Origin: Bacteroidia bacterium | GTDB taxonomy: Bacteria > Bacteroidota > Bacteroidia > Flavobacteriales > Flavobacteriaceae | Assembly (NCBI GenBank): GCA_030431085.1 | Contig: JAUIJW010000033.1 | Coordinates: 1 to 14,422 of the forward strand | DNA: 14,422 nt | Reading direction: 5' to 3' | Part shown: one piece after another, positions 1 through 6,050 of the stretch | How the letters are laid out: each line of letters starts with the position of its first letter | Position numbering within the stretch: the stretch's first letter is position 1 | The notes under the pieces: model-generated | Seen by the model: only the letters and a program-made list of their open reading frames with translations | Database searches by the model: none | What the model was told of the DNA's origin: nothing | Translations under genes and position numbers: made by a program

Positions 1-720
1 ATCCAAAGAGAATTAGCCAACTCTAAAAGGAATCTAAACCTTATTTTGGGTAGAGATGTTCAAACAAGTTTTGAGGTAGATACCACCGTAAGTTATGCAA
101 TAGACCTAAGTTATGAAAAAGTGTTAGAAAATGCCAAAAAGCAAAATGCTGCACTATTACAAGCAAAAAGAAACATTACTTTAAGCGATTATGATTTAAA
201 AATTAATCAATCAAATTGGATACCTAGCGTTGGATTAAATAGTTCTTATACTTGGAGTGGTTTTAATACCAATTCTAACAACAGTAATGCATTTTCATTG
301 GCACATCAAAGAGCCAATGGTTTTTTTGGTGGGTTAAGCCTTCGGTGGAATGTTTTTGATGGTGGTTTAACTAAAACTAGAATACAAAATGCTAAAATTG
401 AAATCGATAATAGCAATATTCAAAAACAACAAATTGAACTTAACTTAAATAGAACAATTGCCAATGCTTGGGAAACCTACCAAAATGCCCTATTTATATT
501 ACAAGCAGAAAAGAAAAACGTTGAAACCAATAAAATTAACTTTAACCGTAGTGAAGAACAATTTAAATTAGGGCAAATACTGTCTGTTGAATTTAGAACA
601 GCTCAATTAAATTTACTAAATGCAGTCAATAATTATAATCAGGCAAAGTATGCTGCAAAAGTTGCAGAATTAGCACTGTTACAACTAGGCGGTACGCTAA
701 TAAATGCTACATCTTATTAA
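1..720 (+). CDS. TolC-family outer membrane efflux protein (C-terminal part, 5' cut by window edge)
   Basis: The frame is open from base 1, so this is the last 239 residues of a longer gene; a TTG at 46 is only an internal codon. TolC-family proteins are usually about 420-480 residues, so roughly half is present. They form the outer-membrane channel of RND or ABC efflux systems and type I secretion. The visible part fits the second TolC repeat: long amphipathic helices rich in Asn, Gln, Lys and Ala, then strand segments (NWIPSVGLNSSYTW, then GGLSLRWNVFDGG, the typical W-x-hydrophobic-FDGG turn), then another long helix pair ending in ELALLQLGG. The inner-membrane and adaptor partners would lie upstream, outside the window. 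The gene ends three bases before the convergent acetyltransferase, with no room for a separate terminator. Family call is secure; substrate is unknown. Confidence 0.9.
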   Translation: MQRELANSKRNLNLILGRDVQTSFEVDTTVSYAIDLSYEKVLENAKKQNAALLQAKRNITLSDYDLKINQSNWIPSVGLNSSYTWSGFNTNSNNSNAFSLAHQRANGFFGGLSLRWNVFDGGLTKTRIQNAKIEIDNSNIQKQQIELNLNRTIANAWETYQNALFILQAEKKNVETNKINFNRSEEQFKLGQILSVEFRTAQLNLLNAVNNYNQAKYAAKVAELALLQLGGTLINATSY

Positions 721-723
721 GAA

Positions 724-1167
724 TTATAGAGAGGTTTCCCAGAAGTAAAAATTACTACTATCTATTAATTCAAAGCCAAGTTTTGGGTATAATTTATTAC
801 CTATTACATTGGTTTTTTCTGTTTCAAGTAATAAGCCGCAAGTCTTTGTTTCTTTCGCAAAAAATTGTGCATGTTTTAATAGGGCTACACCAATATTTAG
901 GCCTCTTTCAGAGGCTAAAACATATAAATCATTCAACAGCCACATTTTCTGCATTCTTGTAGATGAAAATATTGGATATAATTGCACAAACCCAACAATA
1001 GAGTTCTTCTTTTCAAAAATAAAAATAGTTGAATCTTGTTGAGTTATTCTTTCACTGATAAACTTTTTAGCCTGATCTAAATCAGATGTTTTTCTATAAA
1101 AAATACGATACAGATCAAATAAATGAGCTATTTGATCTGTATCGTTTATATTGGCTTTTCTAATCAT
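724..1167 (-). CDS. GNAT family N-acetyltransferase
   Basis: A 147-residue protein with a single GNAT fold, transferring an acetyl group from acetyl-CoA to an unidentified amine. It shows the usual order: an N-terminal IRKANINDTDQIAHLF start of strand 1 and helix 1, a central strand (SIVGFVQLYP, about residues 56-65), then LNDLYVLASERG leading into the acetyl-CoA pyrophosphate loop (R88-G-L-N-I-G93), and a C-terminal NKLYPKLGFE segment (about 124-133) that is typical of the family. The loop consensus is Q/R-x-x-G-x-G/A; here the first Gly is Asn91, a tolerated but less common variant. The ATG is 27 bases after the stop of the upstream peptidase on the same strand, so the two are probably co-transcribed. 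The acceptor substrate cannot be told from sequence. Confidence 0.88.
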   Translation of the reverse strand: MIRKANINDTDQIAHLFDLYRIFYRKTSDLDQAKKFISERITQQDSTIFIFEKKNSIVGFVQLYPIFSSTRMQKMWLLNDLYVLASERGLNIGVALLKHAQFFAKETKTCGLLLETEKTNVIGNKLYPKLGFELIDSSNFYFWETSL

Positions 1168-1194
1168 GTATGTCGAAATAAAACAATTATTAGC

Positions 1195-3033
1195 CTACTC
1201 TACGGCGTTTTCAAATGCAATCTTTCCTCCAACTACCGGAATGGTAAGTATTGTACCATCTAGATCTATTGTAAGTTCTGTTCCTGGAGTTGGCCATAAT
1301 GTAAATTCCCGATCACTCGAAAAAATCATCAACCCAATTTGCTGACCTTTTCGGATGATTTGATCATCAGGCTGCAATTCAAAGCTCATTTCATAAAACT
1401 GTCCAGGGTTTAATGGCTTACTTTCTTTTAATGATTTATGATTTTGCAAATCTGCCCATCCTCTGGTAATGATATTATCAGTTATTTTTGTGCGTCGGTT
1501 CTTTTCCCATGGCAATGAAACTAACCATACGGATAAATTTGCAGCTGGTTTACTACTAGCTACCTTTACTTTTACACTAGCAATACCAGAAATGTGAACA
1601 TCTGATTTAAGTTCTGGCGTTACATAAATCAATCTATGGTTGGTATATTCTGCATTGGCTAAAGCCGAACCAGAGAACGACACATTGTCTACCAAGGTTT
1701 CTTGACCTTGATTTTTCTCATCATTTAAGTGCAAGCCCCCTCGTTGCGGTGCACCCGATTTTAAATACAAATTTACTGGTTGAGCCTTTGGATTAGGATA
1801 ATTTTTATAAGGTGTTGGTTGAGATTGTTTATCATTTTCTCTAACAATCCACGCTTTATTCTCCTCTTTTTCAATACCATTATCAACACCATGCAAAAAT
1901 TTAGTAAACCATTTATTCATCATTGAAATTGGTGGTGGTCCGCCATGACCATTCTGGTGATAATAAATCATAGAAGGGATACCCATTTCTTGTGCTTTTT
2001 TATAGATTCTATAACTATGCTCTGGCATAACATTCCAATCGTTAAAACCGTGAGACATTAAAAGTGCAGCTCGCATTGGCTCCATCTGATTTAAATAATC
2101 TCTACCAAACCAAAAATCGTTATAATCGCCCTTTATCCTATCCATGCCTTTAGCCATTTCACCATCTCTAATCACTCTATTGCTATAGGCTCTTTTAGAC
2201 TCCTCACCGCTATGAATAAAATCGTATAACACATCTATATCCTCGCCTAGATACCCTCCAGGGCTTCTAATGAGACCATTAGAACGATAATAATGATAAT
2301 ACGAAGTATTGGGTGCAATAGGAATAATAGCTTCTAATCCTTTAACCCCTGTTGTTGCAGCAGCTAGTGGTAATGTTCCGTTATACGAAGTACCGGTCAT
2401 CCCAACTTTGCCTGTACTCCAATATGCTTTTACTTCCTCCTTTCCGGTTCTTGATGTATAGCCCTTAGCTCTTCCACAAAGCCAGTCTATTACTGCTTTT
2501 GGTGCCAAAGATTCATTTTTACCACCTACCGTTGGTGAACCATCAGACAAACCTGTTCCAGGTGATGAAGAATGTACTACAATATACCCTCTAGGCACCC
2601 ATGTTTTGATATGCGATTTTGAAATAACAGGACGCACCCCTACTCTTTTAACTTCTGGCGGATGCACTCTTTTGGGTGGTACTGCTCCAACTTCATGTTT
2701 AACATTCCACATATACTCATCAGACCCATTAGCCACGCCAGCAAAATAAGGGCTAGACACATAAACCACTGGTAATTTTAATCCCTCCGTATCCGTTTGA
2801 TGAGGTCTTGTTACATCAACATGCATTCTGTCTTTTTGCCCATCACCATCGGTATCAAACTCAGTTTCTACCCATAAATCATGAATTATCCATTGATCTG
2901 GATTATTAAAGGCCTCTACAATTTGTGCCTCACCATCCTTAAAAACTGGCTTTGTTTTTTGAGCATGTACCGTAGTAATAGCAAAACTTGCAAGCCATAA
3001 AATGAAAAAATAATTAGATTTTAAAATCTTCAT
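1195..3033 (-). CDS. Exported Xaa-Pro dipeptidyl-peptidase / CocE-NonD family serine hydrolase
   Basis: A 612-residue secreted alpha/beta hydrolase of the S15 (PepX)/CocE type; PepX removes N-terminal Xaa-Pro dipeptides and CocE relatives cleave esters. Residues 1-24 are a Sec signal peptide (hydrophobic core FFILWLASFAITTVHA, cleavage before Gln25). An FDTDGDGQKDR segment at 59-69, resembling a calcium-binding loop, leads into the hydrolase domain. The nucleophile motif is G214-T-S216-Y-N-G, with Asp332 (GFNDWN) and His363 (NGHGG) as the other triad members in the right order and spacing. Residues from about 395 onward form the C-terminal beta-rich (jelly-roll) domain found in S15 enzymes. 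The YYHYYRSNGLIRSPGG stretch after the nucleophile favours a PepX-like over a cocaine-esterase-like enzyme. It is the first gene of a probable two-gene unit with the acetyltransferase, and is divergent from the DUF2520 gene. Periplasmic or outer-membrane-facing peptide use is inferred. Confidence 0.88.
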   Translation of the reverse strand: MKILKSNYFFILWLASFAITTVHAQKTKPVFKDGEAQIVEAFNNPDQWIIHDLWVETEFDTDGDGQKDRMHVDVTRPHQTDTEGLKLPVVYVSSPYFAGVANGSDEYMWNVKHEVGAVPPKRVHPPEVKRVGVRPVISKSHIKTWVPRGYIVVHSSSPGTGLSDGSPTVGGKNESLAPKAVIDWLCGRAKGYTSRTGKEEVKAYWSTGKVGMTGTSYNGTLPLAAATTGVKGLEAIIPIAPNTSYYHYYRSNGLIRSPGGYLGEDIDVLYDFIHSGEESKRAYSNRVIRDGEMAKGMDRIKGDYNDFWFGRDYLNQMEPMRAALLMSHGFNDWNVMPEHSYRIYKKAQEMGIPSMIYYHQNGHGGPPPISMMNKWFTKFLHGVDNGIEKEENKAWIVRENDKQSQPTPYKNYPNPKAQPVNLYLKSGAPQRGGLHLNDEKNQGQETLVDNVSFSGSALANAEYTNHRLIYVTPELKSDVHISGIASVKVKVASSKPAANLSVWLVSLPWEKNRRTKITDNIITRGWADLQNHKSLKESKPLNPGQFYEMSFELQPDDQIIRKGQQIGLMIFSSDREFTLWPTPGTELTIDLDGTILTIPVVGGKIAFENAVE

Positions 3034-3152
3034 AAACGTGTAATTATAATGTGTTGAATTAGTGAAGCAAGATAATGATTTGTCTCAAAAAAAATGTGAT
3101 AAGCACCGAAAAGAAGATAGACATTTATCTTTTATCATTCTTAACGAATGTG

Positions 3153-3160
3153 TATCTTCG
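3153..3160 (+). promoter_or_regulatory. Candidate -7 promoter element before the DUF2520 gene
   Basis: TATCTTCG differs at one base from the Bacteroidota -7 consensus TAnnTTTG and lies five bases before the proposed GTG start, so transcription would begin at or next to the start codon, giving an almost leaderless message. No good TTTG -33 element is visible at the expected distance (TTTA near 3131 is the nearest). This is tentative. Confidence 0.3.
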
Positions 3161-3164
3161 TTCT

Positions 3165-3920
3165 GTGATAAAAATTGTAATTATTGGATCTGGAAATATA
3201 GCTTATCATCTTTGCTCCGCTCTGCAAAACAAAGAAGGTGTTAGCATTGTGCAACGTTATAGAAGACATTCAAAAAACGATTTAAAATTTGATGAAAACA
3301 TTGAGGTTACAGGCCAACTCAATAATTTGGCTAAGGCAGATTTATATATTATCGCAGTAGCGGATGATGTGATAACTCAAGTATCACTAGAACTCAATAT
3401 AAAAAACGGCTTGGTTGTACATACCTCTGGCAGTAGGTCTATAGAAGATTTAAAATGCCAAACATGTAAGGGTGTGTTTTACCCCGTACAAACTTTTAGT
3501 ATGGATAAAATCATTGATTTTAAGGAGGTACCCATAGCCATTGAAGCTGAGAATGACAATGATTTAAACTTGCTTAGTACTCTGGCTCACCAGCTTTCTC
3601 CTAAAGTACACTTAGTAAATTCCGAACAACGACAAAAGTTACATATTTCTGCTGTATTTGCTCACAACTTTAGCAATCATATGTATACAATAGCCAAAGA
3701 GCTTTGCGATCAGTATAATATTGATTTTAGCATACTTTATCCACTCATAGATGAATCGGTATCAAAATTTAAAATCCTTGGCCCAAAGGCAGCTCAAACA
3801 GGTCCAGCACGTCGTCATGATTTATCCATAATAAAAAAACATATTGATCAGCTAAACAACTCAAAAAAAAATATTTACATAGAGTTATCTAACTCAATAC
3901 TTAAATATTACAATCACTAA
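3165..3920 (+). CDS. Rossmann-fold DUF2520 domain protein (predicted NADP-binding oxidoreductase-like)
   Basis: The predicted protein has 251 residues from a GTG start. The frame stays open to an ATG at 3075, but the extra 30 residues before IKIVIIGSGN look non-conserved and overlap the intergenic promoter region, whereas family members start right at the nucleotide-binding strand; I therefore prefer 3165. Residues 2-12 (IKIVIIGSGNI) form the first beta strand and glycine-rich loop of a Rossmann fold related to F420-dependent NADP oxidoreductases. Later signature pieces are VVHTSGS, GVFYPVQTFS, the HISAVFAHNFSNH helix and QTGPARRHD near the C-terminus, which are the usual DUF2520 landmarks. 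Its reaction is unknown. It lies 11 bases upstream of kdsC, a neighbour arrangement I recall as common in flavobacteria, which hints at a link with envelope or cofactor metabolism without proving it. Confidence 0.85.
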   Translation: MIKIVIIGSGNIAYHLCSALQNKEGVSIVQRYRRHSKNDLKFDENIEVTGQLNNLAKADLYIIAVADDVITQVSLELNIKNGLVVHTSGSRSIEDLKCQTCKGVFYPVQTFSMDKIIDFKEVPIAIEAENDNDLNLLSTLAHQLSPKVHLVNSEQRQKLHISAVFAHNFSNHMYTIAKELCDQYNIDFSILYPLIDESVSKFKILGPKAAQTGPARRHDLSIIKKHIDQLNNSKKNIYIELSNSILKYYNH

Positions 3921-3931
3921 TATTATAAAAT

Positions 3932-4459
3932 ATGTCTAAAAGTTATAAAGAAATAATGAACCAAATTAACACTTTTATATTTGATGTAGATGGTGTTTTA
4001 ACAGATGGCAGTATTACTGTTTTCCCTAATGGAGAATTGGTAAGAACCATGAATATAAAAGATGGGTTTGCTTTAAAAACTGCTGTTGAAAAAGGTTATA
4101 ACGTTTGTATAATTTCTGGTGGCACTAATGAAGGCGTAAGACAACGATTGAAAGGACTCGGTATTACAGATATTTACTTAGGAGCTCATCATAAAGTTGA
4201 GCAACTAGAAGAGTATTTAGAAATTTACAATATAGGCCTTGACAATGTTTTATACATGGGAGATGATCTACCAGATTACCCCGTCATGCAAATGGTAGGC
4301 TTGGCAAGCTGCCCTAAGGATGCCGTACCAGAAATCCAAAAAATATCTGATTACATTTCACAAAAAAAAGGCGGAGCTGGATGTGTGAGAGATGTTATCG
4401 AACAAGTATTAAAAGTTCAAGATCAGTGGAACACCTCATTTGATGCTCAAGTAGACTAA
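3932..4459 (+). CDS. kdsC: 3-deoxy-D-manno-octulosonate-8-phosphate phosphatase (KdsC, HAD superfamily)
   Basis: This 175-residue cytosolic enzyme removes phosphate from Kdo-8-phosphate to release Kdo, the inner-core sugar of lipopolysaccharide. It is a minimal C0-type HAD protein lacking a cap domain, the normal size for KdsC. Motif I is D18-V-D20-G-V-L-T-D-G (Asp18 nucleophile, Asp20 acid/base), motif II is Ser62 (IISGG), motif III Lys88 (HHKVEQL), and motif IV the Asp111-Asp112 pair (YMGDDLPD) for magnesium. The C-terminal KKGGAGCVRD segment (145-154) matches the KdsC hallmark GGxGxVRE, with Asp instead of Glu. The ATG at 3932 agrees with the usual N-terminus; an inner ATG at 3956 would leave only ten residues before motif I. 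It is 11 bases after the DUF2520 gene and 6 bases before the brkB-like gene, so one operon is likely. Confidence 0.93.
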   Translation: MSKSYKEIMNQINTFIFDVDGVLTDGSITVFPNGELVRTMNIKDGFALKTAVEKGYNVCIISGGTNEGVRQRLKGLGITDIYLGAHHKVEQLEEYLEIYNIGLDNVLYMGDDLPDYPVMQMVGLASCPKDAVPEIQKISDYISQKKGGAGCVRDVIEQVLKVQDQWNTSFDAQVD

Positions 4460-4465
4460 ACAACG

Positions 4466-5392
4466 ATGAGTCCGGAAGAAAAGATCAAACAAATACCCAT
4501 CATCAAGACGCTGGTACTTTTTCTAGAAAAAGTAAAAATTCCAGGATTGGTAGGCATGTCTTTATACGACCTTTTCGAAATGTATGTTACTGGTGTTATT
4601 AAAGGTGCTCTTACCGCAAGGGCTGGCAGTATTGCATTTAGCTTTTTTATCGCTTTATTCCCTTTTGCGCTATTTATCCTTACCATGATTCCATATGTCC
4701 CCATTGAAGGGTTTCAGGAAGATTTAATCGATTTTATCATTCATTTTCTTCCCTCACAAGATGTATCGGCAGATGTATTACATGTAATCGACGACATTGC
4801 TCAGAATAAATATGGCGGTTTACTTTCTTTTGGTTTTGTACTTTCTATTTTTTTAATGACCAATGGAGTAAACGCTATTTTAAGTGGATTTGAATACACC
4901 TATCATGACATACAAACCAGAACTGTAATTAGGCAGTATTTCGTATCATTAATTATTTCGCTAAGCTTAGCATTTTTATTATTTATTACGGTAGCAGTCA
5001 TTTTTATTTTAGGCCTATTGATCAACTACCTTAACAACAAAGGTATTTTAGTAGATGCCGCATTCTGGGTTGGTTTAGTACAAATACTAATTATTATTGG
5101 TATGTTGATTTTATCAATATCTGTATTATATTATTTCGGTACTCGAGAAGGAAGAAAAATTAGATTTTTCTCTCCTGGCACTATTTTTACCACTATTTTA
5201 TTTCTAATCAATTTTGGTATTTTCAAGATATATGTTGAAAAATTTGCTCAATACAATCAACTTTACGGATCTATTGGTACAGTTCTAGTGATTATGTTAT
5301 TTATATGGCTTAATTCTATTATTCTTTTATTAGGATTTGAACTTAATACAAGCCTTGTCAAATTAAAAACAAAAAAAAATGCCCACCAGTAA
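4466..5392 (+). CDS. YihY/virulence factor BrkB family inner membrane protein
   Basis: A 308-residue integral membrane protein. About six hydrophobic helices can be seen, at roughly residues 53-77, 117-139, 159-188, 201-224, 237-257 and 268-291. Family landmarks are the RAGSIAFSFFIALFPF segment in the first helix and the closing LLLGFELNTSL, matching the conserved 'GxELN' end of YihY/BrkB proteins. Older claims that the family is RNase BN are wrong; transport or envelope roles have been proposed, but no general function is established. It starts 6 bases after kdsC and closes the three-gene run. Its stop codon lies inside the 5' arm of the downstream terminator hairpin. The unusual Lys-rich tail (KTKKNAHQ) is encoded by the A-rich tract that precedes that hairpin. 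Confidence 0.9.
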   Translation: MSPEEKIKQIPIIKTLVLFLEKVKIPGLVGMSLYDLFEMYVTGVIKGALTARAGSIAFSFFIALFPFALFILTMIPYVPIEGFQEDLIDFIIHFLPSQDVSADVLHVIDDIAQNKYGGLLSFGFVLSIFLMTNGVNAILSGFEYTYHDIQTRTVIRQYFVSLIISLSLAFLLFITVAVIFILGLLINYLNNKGILVDAAFWVGLVQILIIIGMLILSISVLYYFGTREGRKIRFFSPGTIFTTILFLINFGIFKIYVEKFAQYNQLYGSIGTVLVIMLFIWLNSIILLLGFELNTSLVKLKTKKNAHQ

Positions 5393-5414
5393 AAATTTTA
5401 GTGGACATTTTTTA
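5371..5414. terminator. Bidirectional intrinsic terminator between convergent genes
   Basis: An inverted repeat pairs AATGcCCAC..TAAAA with TTTTA..GTGGaCATT, with a small CAG bulge, and is flanked by nine A on the left and six T on the right. It can therefore stop transcripts from both the brkB-like gene (+) and the small outer-membrane protein gene (-). The TAA stop of the former (5390-5392) sits inside the stem. Confidence 0.75.
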
Positions 5415-5426
5415 AGTATATCTTTC

Positions 5427-5864
5427 TTATTTCTTAAAAACATATCTGGCATTAAATCCAAATCCATCCCAATTAAATTCAGTGGTATCAACAATAACAA
5501 AATATGGTCTGTAATCTATTCCTAAAACTAAAGGGATATTAGAAAATCTATATTCCAATCCTGCTTCGGCGGCAACACCCATCTTAAAACTGTCGCCAAA
5601 AAATGCTGTTCCTCCTACTCCAAAATAGTAATAAATGTGATTAGCCCCATCAAGAGGATTTACGATGAGATCATATAACGCATCAATACCTACGCCATCA
5701 CCAAAAGTGAAATCTGCGTGAATTCTTCCTTTTTCAAGATTAAAAACACCATCTATAGCTACATTATTCTCTAAAAAATTACCAAATCTTAACCCAATTT
5801 CTTGAGCACTTATGTTTGATAACCCTATCCATAATAGAGCTGTAATTAAGATCGTTCGTTTCAT
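5427..5864 (-). CDS. Small secreted outer-membrane beta-barrel-like protein
   Basis: A 145-residue protein with a clear Sec signal peptide (MKRTILITALLWIGLSNISA, cleaved before Gln21). The mature part is a series of short amphipathic strands rich in Gly and aromatic residues (YYYFGVGGTAFFG, GVAAEAGLEYRFSN, LGIDYRPYF), ending in GFGFNARYVFKK. The strands and the C-terminal aromatic pattern suggest a small eight-stranded outer-membrane barrel, with the 'GLEYRF..IPLVLGIDYRP' run resembling the tail of OmpW/OmpA-like barrels. I do not recognise a characterised homologue. It stands alone on its strand: the sulfatase ends 186 bases upstream and the terminator lies downstream. The fold is inferred from pattern only. 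Confidence 0.75.
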   Translation of the reverse strand: MKRTILITALLWIGLSNISAQEIGLRFGNFLENNVAIDGVFNLEKGRIHADFTFGDGVGIDALYDLIVNPLDGANHIYYYFGVGGTAFFGDSFKMGVAAEAGLEYRFSNIPLVLGIDYRPYFVIVDTTEFNWDGFGFNARYVFKK

Positions 5865-6050
5865 TAAACCTGAATAATATTAGATTATAAAAGTATTAAA
5901 TTAAAAACAACAAATTTTTAGAGAAAGTTTATCATCTATTATCATCGTATTTTCTCCATATTGCCTTTATATTACAAGCTGGTATACTATTTTGAAAAAT
6001 TTAACCTAGAAATGTATTTAAACTTAGTTCTCTATTCTCATCTAGTTGTT

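Noticed and set aside
809..1345. Two short plus-strand frames opposite the acetyltransferase and the end of the peptidase
   Set aside because: They lie antisense to well-supported genes with conserved motifs and show no features of their own.
3062..3244. A 60-codon plus-strand frame overlapping the start of the DUF2520 gene
   Set aside because: It overlaps the conserved Rossmann motif in another frame, is rich in Cys and Ser, and has no domain signal; the overlapping frame carries the family motifs.
4456..4704. An 82-codon minus-strand frame opposite the start of the brkB-like gene
   Set aside because: It is antisense to a conserved membrane protein start and lacks any motif.
5865..6050. 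Terminator or regulatory element in the gap after the sulfatase
   Set aside because: No convincing hairpin with a T-tract and no clear promoter pair could be found; the stretch is simply AT-rich.
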